Below, in pieces: positions 44,076 through 53,337 of a stretch of DNA of 64,000 nucleotides. Location of the stretch: the NCBI GenBank assembly GCA_024709145.1, contig JANJXG010000023.1:1-64000 (forward strand), written 5' to 3'. The notes below the pieces were generated by a model. It did not search any database. It was not told the origin of the DNA and saw nothing but the letters and a program-made list of their open reading frames with translations. How positions within the stretch are numbered: the first letter of the stretch is position 1; every line of letters begins with the position of its first letter. This stretch comes from Bacteroidales bacterium (GTDB lineage: Bacteria > Bacteroidota > Bacteroidia > Bacteroidales > F082). The position numbers were made by a program, and so were the translations under genes.

Positions 44076-44518
44076 CTTCGCAAAATTGATTTTGACCGAG
44101 ATTGCCTCAAATAGTCCTTGAGCTGAACACTACGGCTTGAACTAATTGAATGTCGTAATCCGGGAGCTGACAACTCAAATCCAAAAATTCCATTGACTTC
44201 GTCCCAATAAAATTGATTACTCAATTTCATTATATATTGGCTATCGGATTGTTCGCATAAGTTCTTGAAACTTTCCAAGGTTTTTTCCCAAAATGTCCAT
44301 GTAGAATATACAACATCCAGATCCGAAAACAATTCGATGGATATACGCTGATCAGGAGTAGATTCACATGCCAATGTAAAAAATCGATCAGTTAAGCTGG
44401 CCAATAAGCCTGTTGAAGCAGAATCAAGTTGGGACAATTCTGAAAAATCATCAACAAAACACTCTAGTTTATTGATATTCTGTAATTTACAACATATTTC
44501 CAAATCACGCTTTACCAT
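44072..44518 (-). CDS. Uncharacterised 148-aa protein between DUF4175 and ybeY
   Basis: 148 residues, no signal or membrane segment. It is held in place by tight coupling: 3 nt after the DUF4175 gene and a 4-nt ATGA overlap with ybeY, so it is surely a real gene. The alternation of a helix-rich N-terminal half and ISIELFSDLDVVYSTWTFW strand pattern faintly recalls RsbW-type GHKL ATP-binding proteins, but N- and G-boxes are not visible. The C terminus is basic (KDYLRQSRSKSILRR). Function unknown. Confidence 0.75.
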   Translation of the reverse strand: MVKRDLEICCKLQNINKLECFVDDFSELSQLDSASTGLLASLTDRFFTLACESTPDQRISIELFSDLDVVYSTWTFWEKTLESFKNLCEQSDSQYIMKLSNQFYWDEVNGIFGFELSAPGLRHSISSSRSVQLKDYLRQSRSKSILRR

Positions 44519-44521
44519 ATA

Positions 44522-47500
44522 TCAACGGTTTGATCTCATAAAATATTCATTTGCCAGACGCTTGTAGAAGGGCTGTAATTGAACAGGTAAGGTTTTTAAA
44601 CTCTCCTGCTGCCTTTCGAGCATCTTATTATACTCAGGAATTTCGGCAGGGTTACCTGAATTTACTCCTTTAAACTCATCCGATTCTCGTCTTTCCTCCT
44701 TATCTCTTTCTTTTTGAGCCTTTTCTGATTCCAACAGCCTGACAACAATATCATTGTTCATGTCAAGCATGCGTTGGTTTAATTCCTTGTTTACCAAACC
44801 TTCTTCAAATTTTTCCATGTTCTCGAGAACCTTGTTCAAACCATTGTCTCCTGTATGCCCTTCAGATTTCAAATCTTCAATCATCTTTTTCAATTCATTG
44901 CGAAGGGCTTCTTGTTGTGCAGCCATCCTTGCCAATTGTTCACTCATGCCTTTTCCTGTACCTTTATCCTGTTTTCCTTTCATGGCCTCTTTTAGCTGCT
45001 TTCCCAGGGATTCCTGCAATTCACGCATTTGTTGCAAGCTTTTCCCAGGTTGTTTGCTTTTACTTTTACCTTTCCCCTTACCGTTACCGGCTTGTTCGTT
45101 TGGCATTCCCATACTTTCCTGCATGTTCTTCAACGACTCGGCCAACATCAAAGCCAAATTATTTAACCCCATCATTGCAAACTGTTGTGAATTCTGAACC
45201 TGATTCATAATCCGGTCTTTCAAGGCTTGTTGTACTTCATTCATCCGTCGCTTTACATTGCCGACCTCGTCAAAAACAAAATTCTCAATCATAGGCTGCC
45301 GTTTACCCAAAGCCAATAAACTGTCCTCAACTACCCTGAACGATTCTGTGATAAGACCTTGCTGCTTCATCAGGTCTACAAAAGCAGGATCGTCTCTCTT
45401 CATTACATTGAATTGATCCATCAGGCTTTCAGTGTTTTTGGAAATTCTAATTACATTCTCCAATAAGAACCTCAATGCTACAGCGTCTTCTTCCAATTGC
45501 TCTTCTTCACTTTGTTGCATCATCATACTCAATTCATTCCCAAGCTTTTTTAATTTTTCTGATGCTTTCCGCTGAGATTTAGAAGATTGTTCTCTTTTCC
45601 GACTGTCAAGGCTTTCCTTACTCTCATTCATTTCCTTTAGGAGTTCATTCTCCGACTCTTCGGTTTCACCCAGATTAAAAGGTTCTTCGAGTGTTTTGTT
45701 CTTTTCCTTGATTTCCTGCAGTGATTCAAGTTGGTTATTTAGCGTTTCGTCAATTTTATTCAACTCTTCGCGCGCCTTGTCAATATCAGTTTTTCTGTCT
45801 TCGGTAAGATCAGCATTCTTTTGAAGGTCATCAGAAAGCTTCTTCATTTGTTCGATCAATTCGTTCATCTGTTTTTCGACCTGAAGCTGCTCAAGCAAAG
45901 AAAGATTGCGGTCGAGCATCTTCTCCATTTCCTCTCCCGATAGTTCCATATTTTTCAAGGCATCACTCATTTGATCCTTGTTCATATCCTGTAGCAATTT
46001 CTGCAAATCTTCCATCATCTTTCTTATATCTTCCGGAATAACCTTCTCAAGCAGATCGTCAATTCTTGCCTGCTTTTCCAACAACTTTTCATTCTGAAGA
46101 TTGTTATTCTGGTTAAAATCAAGGAGTGATTGTCTTTCTTGTTTCAAATCTTCGACTTCACGCTGAAGATTTTCCTGATTCTCCATCAACTTTTTTAACT
46201 GCTGTTTATCGTTCCAGTCTACCTCTTTTTTCATCATCAGGTTGCGATTCATTTGTTCAGCATCCTTCCGTACCTCACGAGCTTTTTCCAGAACTGTTTC
46301 GAGTTTGTCGGTTAATGCCATGTCTTTGGCATTTGAAATAGAATCAAGTGTTGCCTCGGAGGTCAGCTTAAAATTAAAATACCTGCTGAAGCTTGCTTTT
46401 GGCCCGTTAATGCCATCGTTGTCGAGTACTTCAAACCGAAAAGACACCCGTTCCCCTGGTTTCATACCCAGACTGTCGGCGTGCAGGGTATAAAAAAACT
46501 GCTGACGTAAAGCGTTGTTTTGAATCTGAACAGGTAATCTAAATTGAGTTGTTTGCCCGCCGGAAGTTTCATCCGATCGTTCAAAATCTACATATAGCGC
46601 ACTAAAGCCATAATCGTCACCAATGATTCCGGAAAAATAACTCCACCGACTTATGAGACTGTCAGAAATTTGGTTGGCCTGAATATCAGGAAAAGCGTCC
46701 TGAATGGCGTCGATCGTTATTTCAATTCCCTGTGGTTGTTTGGCAAATTTGTTGACCGGAATCACAACCATCCGGGTTGATTTCAATATTCGGTGTGTAA
46801 AAAACCATTCTCCCTTTTCTGCTGTAACAATGAACTTAGTTGAATCAAGGCTGACCAGCAAACTGTCGGTATCCTTCACAGAAAAAGTCCAGTTTAGGGC
46901 ACTTCCTTCTGGCACACTTAGAAAAGTTAGATCTCTGACTGTTTCATTAACGCGACCAGTATAGGATGGAAAATCAAGTTCGGTTTTATAGGAAAGCAAA
47001 AGTGGTTTAGGCCTGACTTCCAGTGTCATACGCTGACTGCGATAGTCACCACCAACAATTACAAAATCGATTGAAGCTGCCACTTTCTTAAAAAGATAAG
47101 TCCTGCTAATAAGGTCAGTGGTTTCCATTTGATAGCGAAGACCTTCGGTCTCAACGTAAAAATCAGTCGGAATTTCATCTCCGGTAACTTCCAGTTTGAA
47201 TATAAAGTCATCATGCTGAACAACTTCGAGCTTTGTTGTAAGTAAAGTGACTTCATATGGTAGTGGTTTTTGATACACAGTTTTATAGTCGACTATTCGT
47301 GATGCAGGCTTTTCAACAAAATCAGGAAAAACTGCCCAAATGACCAATACCAGCATCAGGGGTATCGCAACCCAACGGAAAAGCTTAACCAGATCATTGT
47401 TTTTCACTGCATGACTAAACTGAAACAAACTCAATTGCGCTGTTCGCTGCTTGATCGCTTCAACAAGCAAATCGTTTTCAGGCTGTAATTTTATCTTTTC

Positions 47501-47851
47501 TTTAAGTTGCAATGTATTCAATAGTTTGTCATTCACCTGTTCGCTGAAATGCCTGCCAATCAATATAGCAGCATCCAAATCCGACATTTGTTTCCGGTAA
47601 CGGAAAAGCCTGTATAAAGGAATGGCAAGGTAAAAAACAAGGATGTAGAGCGACAATCCGATAAAAAGGTAGAAAATTACCATTCTGATGGAAGGTGGTA
47701 AGTAGGCGAAGAATTCAATTGCACTAAAAAACAAGAGGGCGGAGCAAAGCAATAAAACCGCCATTAAAATACCCTTGAGTAGTTTAAACCGGTAGAACTT
47801 CCGAATAAAAAGCTCGATGTTTTGTGTTAAGAGATCGTGTTGAACAGTCAT
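44522..47851 (-). CDS. DUF4175 family membrane protein with long coiled coil
   Basis: 1109 residues. Three hydrophobic segments: ~24-48, ~56-80 and ~160-180 (LFRWVAIPLMLVLVIWAVF); then beta-rich immunoglobulin-like region (~195-510: EVTLLTTKLEVVQHD, LSYKTELDFPSYTGR), then a very long Q/K/E-rich coiled coil (~520-1000) with low-complexity GNGKGKGKSKSKQPGKS near 940, ending in KMLERQQESLKTLPVQLQPFYKRLANEYF. This is the usual build of DUF4175; the role is unknown, but an envelope-spanning scaffold is plausible. First gene of the operon DUF4175-unknown-ybeY-mnmG-methyltransferase. Confidence 0.88.
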   Translation of the reverse strand: MTVQHDLLTQNIELFIRKFYRFKLLKGILMAVLLLCSALLFFSAIEFFAYLPPSIRMVIFYLFIGLSLYILVFYLAIPLYRLFRYRKQMSDLDAAILIGRHFSEQVNDKLLNTLQLKEKIKLQPENDLLVEAIKQRTAQLSLFQFSHAVKNNDLVKLFRWVAIPLMLVLVIWAVFPDFVEKPASRIVDYKTVYQKPLPYEVTLLTTKLEVVQHDDFIFKLEVTGDEIPTDFYVETEGLRYQMETTDLISRTYLFKKVAASIDFVIVGGDYRSQRMTLEVRPKPLLLSYKTELDFPSYTGRVNETVRDLTFLSVPEGSALNWTFSVKDTDSLLVSLDSTKFIVTAEKGEWFFTHRILKSTRMVVIPVNKFAKQPQGIEITIDAIQDAFPDIQANQISDSLISRWSYFSGIIGDDYGFSALYVDFERSDETSGGQTTQFRLPVQIQNNALRQQFFYTLHADSLGMKPGERVSFRFEVLDNDGINGPKASFSRYFNFKLTSEATLDSISNAKDMALTDKLETVLEKAREVRKDAEQMNRNLMMKKEVDWNDKQQLKKLMENQENLQREVEDLKQERQSLLDFNQNNNLQNEKLLEKQARIDDLLEKVIPEDIRKMMEDLQKLLQDMNKDQMSDALKNMELSGEEMEKMLDRNLSLLEQLQVEKQMNELIEQMKKLSDDLQKNADLTEDRKTDIDKAREELNKIDETLNNQLESLQEIKEKNKTLEEPFNLGETEESENELLKEMNESKESLDSRKREQSSKSQRKASEKLKKLGNELSMMMQQSEEEQLEEDAVALRFLLENVIRISKNTESLMDQFNVMKRDDPAFVDLMKQQGLITESFRVVEDSLLALGKRQPMIENFVFDEVGNVKRRMNEVQQALKDRIMNQVQNSQQFAMMGLNNLALMLAESLKNMQESMGMPNEQAGNGKGKGKSKSKQPGKSLQQMRELQESLGKQLKEAMKGKQDKGTGKGMSEQLARMAAQQEALRNELKKMIEDLKSEGHTGDNGLNKVLENMEKFEEGLVNKELNQRMLDMNNDIVVRLLESEKAQKERDKEERRESDEFKGVNSGNPAEIPEYNKMLERQQESLKTLPVQLQPFYKRLANEYFMRSNR

Positions 47852-47912
47852 TATCTGTTAAAAATATGTCAGCTCCGAAACAGTGTATGTTCAGGATTAT
47901 TACTTTAGCCGG

Positions 47913-47946
47913 CAAATATACTACGAGTTCAGTCCGTGAGTTCAAA
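47913..47946 (-). promoter_or_regulatory. Promoter of the DUF4175-mnmG operon
   Basis: Minus strand: TTTG (47943-47946), 22 nt, TATATTTG (47913-47920); predicted 5' UTR of roughly 55 nt. Confidence 0.5.
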
Positions 47947-47965
47947 TTTACATAGATACATCCTT

Positions 47966-49933
47966 ATGAAAAAGTTGTTTTTAACGTTATTTACAGTTTC
48001 TTCCCTGTGGCTTTATGCGCAGCAAAATGAGCTTCATACACACGACAGGTATTGCCGTCACTATCCGCAAGAAACAAGTATTCCCTCTTTTGCCTGGCGC
48101 AGCGACTGGCAAAGTCCACGCATTTTTGACTATGATGTTACATTTTATTTTCTTGATATTGAAGTAAATAACATGAACATAAATATCTCCGGTACAGTTG
48201 AAATTCATGGAAAAGTTACTGCTGCAACCCTTGATACCTTTGCATTTGAATTAATCCCGCAAATGAATGTTGCCACTTTTACTTTCAACGGGCAAACTTA
48301 TACCAACTTAAACAGGGTGGGTGATAATGTCCTTGTTGAAGTATCTCCCCTATCACAGGGTGATCAATTTGTTGCTTCCATCACTTACGGAGGTACGCCA
48401 CCCACAGGTGGATTTTTTGCCGGCGTAACCAATGCCTACAGCAGCGTTTTTCAAAAAAATGTAACCTGGTCGCTTTCTGAACCCTTTGCTGCCAAAAGTT
48501 GGTTTCCATGCAAACAAGATTTACCCGACAAGGCTGATTCTGTATGGGTCTTTTTAACCACTCCTGTCGGTACGATGGCCGGATCGCAGGGTTTACTAAC
48601 CAATACAACCATTCTGCCAAGCGGAAAACCCCGCTATGAATGGAAATCCAATTATCCGATTGCTTATTATCTCATCTCATTCGCGGTTGCAGATTACCAG
48701 GAGTATAATGTGTATGCAAAACCTGCAGCACTTCAGGGCGATTCTGTTCTCGTACAAAATTATGTATACAACCACCCCAATTTCCTGCCGCAATATCAAA
48801 ACAGCATCAATGCAGTAGTGCCCATGATTGAACTATTTTCGGATATTTATACCTTATATCCTTTTCACGAAGAAAAATACGGACACTGTATCACACAACT
48901 TGGCGGAGGTATGGAACATCAAACGATGACAACGCTTGGTAGTCTGGGTTTCAATCTGGTGGCACACGAATTGGGCCACATGTGGTTTGGCGACAACGTA
49001 ACCTGCGCTACATGGAGCGATATCTGGATCAACGAGGGCTTTGCAACCTACAGCAATTATCTGGCTCAGGAAATGATCATCGGATGGAGTGGCGGACAGT
49101 CTTTTATGATTGGTACTCAAAACAACGTAATTTCCCAACCCGGTGGCAGCGTTTATATTCCACCTTCAGAGATTACCCAGGAAAATGTTTGGAGGATTTT
49201 CAACGGCCGTCTATCTTACGATAAAGGAGCGGCAATTATCCACACCCTTCGACATGAAATTAACAACGATGAATTGTTTTTTCAGCTGATGAATCAATTC
49301 CAAACAGTTTTCGCTGATAGCACAGCCACTGGAGAAGATTTTAAAATGGTCGCCCAACAAGTAACTGGAATGGATTTTAATCAGTTTTTCGATCAGTGGT
49401 ATTATGGCGAAGGGTATCCAAAATACAATATCGAATGGTATATGTTCGACAACAAACTGCACCTCGACGTAACCCAAACACCTTCCTCTTCGACCCCATT
49501 GTTCAAAATGACACTTGATTATAAATTAACATACAATGACGGGACTTCCGAAGTGGTTCGACTCTTTCAGGATGCCAATTTCAATCAATTTCAGATTCCT
49601 GTTGATAAAACGGTGACAAACATTACGGTGGATCCCGATAACTGGACTTTTGAAAAGGTAAACAGTATCATCGTTTCTGTGCCACAACAACACAATCCGG
49701 TTCATTTCACCTACGGCCCAAATCCGGTTTCAGATAGGTTGACTGTTTATCTGACAAACGAAAATAATGAACCTTATCAACTTCAAATCAGTGATTTAAG
49801 TGGTAAAATTATCTTTGAAGAAAAAGCATACGGAAGTATGTATCAGGTTAACCTTGGTCAACTGAGAAAAGGAACCTACATTCTCAGGCTCACGAACGGC
49901 AGACAGGATTTTTCACGAAAAATTGTAATTTAA
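47966..49933 (+). CDS. Secreted M1-family metallopeptidase with T9SS sorting domain
   Basis: 655 residues from the ATG at 47966 (signal MKKLFLTLFTVSSLWLYAQ). M1 features: GGMEH (~314-318, the GxMEN exopeptidase motif with H), HELGHMWFG (334 on) and the third zinc ligand in WINEGFATY (E357). The N-terminal beta saddle domain precedes (~55-250). The C-terminal ~75 residues (FTYGPNPVSDRLTVYL, LQISDLSGKIIFEEKAY, LRKGTYILRLTNG, SRKIVI) are a T9SS type A domain, so the enzyme is exported to the surface. It trims N-terminal residues from extracellular peptides. Confidence 0.93.
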   Translation: MKKLFLTLFTVSSLWLYAQQNELHTHDRYCRHYPQETSIPSFAWRSDWQSPRIFDYDVTFYFLDIEVNNMNINISGTVEIHGKVTAATLDTFAFELIPQMNVATFTFNGQTYTNLNRVGDNVLVEVSPLSQGDQFVASITYGGTPPTGGFFAGVTNAYSSVFQKNVTWSLSEPFAAKSWFPCKQDLPDKADSVWVFLTTPVGTMAGSQGLLTNTTILPSGKPRYEWKSNYPIAYYLISFAVADYQEYNVYAKPAALQGDSVLVQNYVYNHPNFLPQYQNSINAVVPMIELFSDIYTLYPFHEEKYGHCITQLGGGMEHQTMTTLGSLGFNLVAHELGHMWFGDNVTCATWSDIWINEGFATYSNYLAQEMIIGWSGGQSFMIGTQNNVISQPGGSVYIPPSEITQENVWRIFNGRLSYDKGAAIIHTLRHEINNDELFFQLMNQFQTVFADSTATGEDFKMVAQQVTGMDFNQFFDQWYYGEGYPKYNIEWYMFDNKLHLDVTQTPSSSTPLFKMTLDYKLTYNDGTSEVVRLFQDANFNQFQIPVDKTVTNITVDPDNWTFEKVNSIIVSVPQQHNPVHFTYGPNPVSDRLTVYLTNENNEPYQLQISDLSGKIIFEEKAYGSMYQVNLGQLRKGTYILRLTNGRQDFSRKIVI

Positions 49934-50024
49934 AAATCAATCTAACCTCTTCATCCACTGTAAATAATTTGGATTTCAGAAGAAATCTTAACTTAAAATT
50001 GATAAACAGGATTATCAAATTGCC

Positions 50025-51053
50025 ATGAAAAAGTTTTGTGTTATCGTATTTCTTTTTGCCGTGTTTACTGCAAAAACTCAAACGCCCTCTGATTGCTCAA
50101 TCCCCGCTGAATTAAGCACCTATTATGAGCGTGATATTAAAAACATGGCTCTCAGACGGATGGATCAGCTTCAAAGCCCTGATCTCCAATTGATCCGAAT
50201 TCCTTCTTCCTGGCAGGACACCATTGCCCGGGGCCTTGCAGCCATTCTTCAATCAGGCTTGCCTGAAGCCGATTCTGTATTCAATCGCTACTGCGTGCAC
50301 GACAACACCAGTCCCATGCAAATTTATCAGGGTTTACTGATTCAGGTTGACCTGGCTTATCCCTGGACGCAGGCCTGGCAAAATCTCAACACCATTACCG
50401 GCAATCCATACATAGATACCCTAACAACAAGATACCATTTACAGCTCGTTCAATTCTTCGACTGGAGCTTTGCAGATTATGCCTTGCTCCATACCGACTC
50501 CCTTTGGAATGTGTATGCCCTCATTGATAGTTTAACGCTCGAACCGGGCGTTTTGAATGGTGAACCTGATTATATTATCGGAACGGCAGGCAGAATAGAA
50601 TATGATAAAATAGATGATATCCAGTATATTAACTTTTGGTTTCAGTTCAATGATTGCTTCGATGGCTGTGATAATTACCGAAAATGGAAATTTCGGGTAA
50701 ACGAAGACTGTGAGGTTAATTACCTTGGTTTTGAAGACTTCGGAGTATTTGGTATCGAGCCTTTGCCCACACCATCAGATTGCGCTATCTATACCTTTCT
50801 GCCGGTTGTCAAGGCTCACAGAAAATTCAGCGTCTATCCAAATCCGGCTTCTCACTGGCTTTCGGTTAAAACGAACATTAGCATTGGTTATCCACAAGAC
50901 TACGAAATACACGATTTTGCAGGCAAAATTGTTCAATCAGGGAGTCTTATCAATGAGGATCAAAAAATTTCCGTCTCAGCTTTAAGTCCGGGTGTCTATT
51001 CTTTTCATTTTTCAGTCAATAAACTGGCAGTTTCATTTGTGGTGATGGAATAA
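50025..51053 (+). CDS. T9SS-secreted protein of unknown function
   Basis: 342 residues. Signal MKKFCVIVFLFAVFTAKTQ; central region (~22-255) of unknown family, rich in aromatic residues and with paired cysteines (SDCS, FNDCFDGCDNY, EDCEVNY); C-terminal T9SS domain (~262-342: FSVYPNPASHWLSVKT, YEIHDFAGKIVQSGS, LSPGVYSFHF). It follows the M1 peptidase after 91 nt on the same strand. No function can be assigned. Confidence 0.78.
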   Translation: MKKFCVIVFLFAVFTAKTQTPSDCSIPAELSTYYERDIKNMALRRMDQLQSPDLQLIRIPSSWQDTIARGLAAILQSGLPEADSVFNRYCVHDNTSPMQIYQGLLIQVDLAYPWTQAWQNLNTITGNPYIDTLTTRYHLQLVQFFDWSFADYALLHTDSLWNVYALIDSLTLEPGVLNGEPDYIIGTAGRIEYDKIDDIQYINFWFQFNDCFDGCDNYRKWKFRVNEDCEVNYLGFEDFGVFGIEPLPTPSDCAIYTFLPVVKAHRKFSVYPNPASHWLSVKTNISIGYPQDYEIHDFAGKIVQSGSLINEDQKISVSALSPGVYSFHFSVNKLAVSFVVME

Positions 51054-51136
51054 TCCGGCTACTGCTAAATTCTCACCAGGCAAATGTTGAACTTTTTTTC
51101 GTAAGTATTGTTTAAAAAGTATTAAAAGACAATACG

Positions 51137-53311
51137 ATGAGAAATCTTTTCTACACACTCACTGCAATACTGGCTTTCGCTACACCCATGATTCATGCCC
51201 AACAGTTTCCCTGGAATGCGTATTTTGGGGGTGAAGGAGCTGATTTTGTCACCGACATCAAACAAACAACCGACAATGGTTTCATCATTGCAGGCTATGG
51301 TGGCGAAAACAATTCAACGAAATATGCTGTTTTGCGCATCGATCAGTTTGGCGATCTGATGTGGCAGCAGCTAATCAACAAAGATAATTATGCTGAAAAG
51401 GCTTTCAATATTTTGATAACCGCCGAAAATGAATTCATTGTTGTTGGCAGTGCTACCTCAGGAAACAGGCCCTGGCTTGTTAAACTGAATCAGGACGGCG
51501 AACTGATTTGGACAACCACCTGGACTGATCAGGCTCCATTCAATTCGGCACTATTGTCACGTGGCACTTTGCTTCCTGATGGTCGCATCGTTGTTATCGG
51601 AGCCGAAGGTCAGTATGGTTTGCAGCCCAATATGTTTCTGGTTGCTGCTGATGGCCAACTGATCGAACAGCGAAGTCTTGTGCCGGTAGTGCCTCCGGGC
51701 TGGCTGGCCGGAACCTTTGTAAATCACATAGAGTCAACAGCCGACGGTGGTTTCATCCTCACCGGTTCTGCCGGAAGTGGCACCGCTTCCAGAGCCTTTC
51801 TATGGAAATTTGATGCTTCAGCCGACTCTACCTGGGTGCAACACTACACCAACTCTGAAGCCTGGATGAGGTCGGCCGAACATGTTACACAACTTGCTGA
51901 TGGCGGTTACCTGCTCACCGGCATCGATGCTCCCAACGGAAACAACAGTTGTGTAATCCGAACCGACAGTCAGGGCAATTTTATGTGGTACAAATCCTAT
52001 CCCGACACTGTTTATTCGCAGGCAACAGCCGGGATTGAAAATCAGCAAGGACAGTTTTGGATTACCGAAAAACGATACGACGGTGTAGGAACTCCCTTTT
52101 TTCAATCGGCCATGCTCACAACTGATGCCTCGGGAAATCTGATCTCCCGAACTGCCATTATGGCTTCCGATTCTTCAACCGCCATCACCAATCTGGTTAA
52201 AACAAGCGACGGTGGATTTGTTGCCGCTGGTGAAATAAACGAATATCTTGCTGTGAACGAACAGGATCTGTTTGTTCTGAAGTCTGATGCCCTGGGAAAT
52301 ATTGCCGGAGTAGTACTCGACTACGTCTGGCCGGGTGATGTAAATTACGATGGCAATGTTGACATGGACGACCTGATGATTTTGGGATTAACTGCCGGGG
52401 CTTCCGGTCCGCCGCGTTGGAATGCCAGCATCGACTGGACACCTCAGTATGTTACCGACTGGGCTGATACAGTTGTGACTGGCGTGAACTTTAAACATGC
52501 TGACACCGATGGGAATGGTCTGGTTACCATCGATGATACCCTGGCTATTTCGGTCAATTATGGACAGACTCACCTCAACTTAAAAGCATCCGATCAAGCC
52601 AAAATCTCAGGAAACGATTTATTTCTTGATGCATCTCAGGCCACGCTTACTGATGATCAAACAGTTCAGATTCCCGTTATATTGGGTAGGGCAGATGCTC
52701 CGGTTAGTAACCTCTATGGTCTTCGCTTCAGCCTGTCAGCCGATAGTAACTTTGTGCTGCCAACATCTTTCCACATAGACTTTACGGGAAATTGGATTGG
52801 CGAACTTTCGGTGAACACATGGGCAATTCAACAAAGGGTGAATAACCAGTGGAATGATTTTGGAATAACGCGTACCGACCAGGTAATGAATGCAGGTTTT
52901 GGCTACCTGGGCTTACTCACATTTAAACTTCGTGAACCATTGTTACCAGGCCAGATGCTGAACCTGCAGCTTTTGATTTCAAATCTGAAAGCTCATCAGC
53001 TTAACCTGGAAACCATCCCGCTTCTTGCCGGAAACAACGACATTACCCTAACCAATAGCCTCACTGCCATCAACGCTCCAAGGCAACAAAAAATCAGCCT
53101 AAGCCCCAATCCATCCAGCGGGAATTTCAAAATCTGCCACTTATCCGCGGGTGATGAAGTAAGAATTTACACTGCCTCATCACAACTTGCAGGCACCTGG
53201 CTTGCCAACGATTCATGCCTGACGGTATCACTTGAAAAAACCGGTATTTACCTGATTGAAATAAGGAACCACCAAAAAGTTGAAATACTTAAAGTCGTAA
53301 TCAGCAGGTAG
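51137..53311 (+). CDS. T9SS-secreted repeat protein with dockerin-like EF-hand pair
   Basis: 724 residues. Signal (1-21, IHAQ). Residues ~25-395 contain propeller-like repeats marked by DxGF(I/L)xxG: TTDNGFIIAGYG, TADGGFILTGSAG, LADGGYLLTGID, TSDGGFVAAGE. Residues ~398-475 hold two calcium-loop motifs: DVNYDGNVDMDDL and DTDGNGLVTIDDT, as in dockerin type I modules. A cohesin-like beta region follows (~485-640), then a T9SS domain (INAPRQQKISLSPNPSSGNF ... TGIYLIEIRN..VVISR). Related proteins are surface or secreted adhesion-type proteins. Function unknown. Confidence 0.82.
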   Translation: MRNLFYTLTAILAFATPMIHAQQFPWNAYFGGEGADFVTDIKQTTDNGFIIAGYGGENNSTKYAVLRIDQFGDLMWQQLINKDNYAEKAFNILITAENEFIVVGSATSGNRPWLVKLNQDGELIWTTTWTDQAPFNSALLSRGTLLPDGRIVVIGAEGQYGLQPNMFLVAADGQLIEQRSLVPVVPPGWLAGTFVNHIESTADGGFILTGSAGSGTASRAFLWKFDASADSTWVQHYTNSEAWMRSAEHVTQLADGGYLLTGIDAPNGNNSCVIRTDSQGNFMWYKSYPDTVYSQATAGIENQQGQFWITEKRYDGVGTPFFQSAMLTTDASGNLISRTAIMASDSSTAITNLVKTSDGGFVAAGEINEYLAVNEQDLFVLKSDALGNIAGVVLDYVWPGDVNYDGNVDMDDLMILGLTAGASGPPRWNASIDWTPQYVTDWADTVVTGVNFKHADTDGNGLVTIDDTLAISVNYGQTHLNLKASDQAKISGNDLFLDASQATLTDDQTVQIPVILGRADAPVSNLYGLRFSLSADSNFVLPTSFHIDFTGNWIGELSVNTWAIQQRVNNQWNDFGITRTDQVMNAGFGYLGLLTFKLREPLLPGQMLNLQLLISNLKAHQLNLETIPLLAGNNDITLTNSLTAINAPRQQKISLSPNPSSGNFKICHLSAGDEVRIYTASSQLAGTWLANDSCLTVSLEKTGIYLIEIRNHQKVEILKVVISR

Positions 53312-53337
53312 TTGTAAATTGTTCGCCGAGGCTTATT

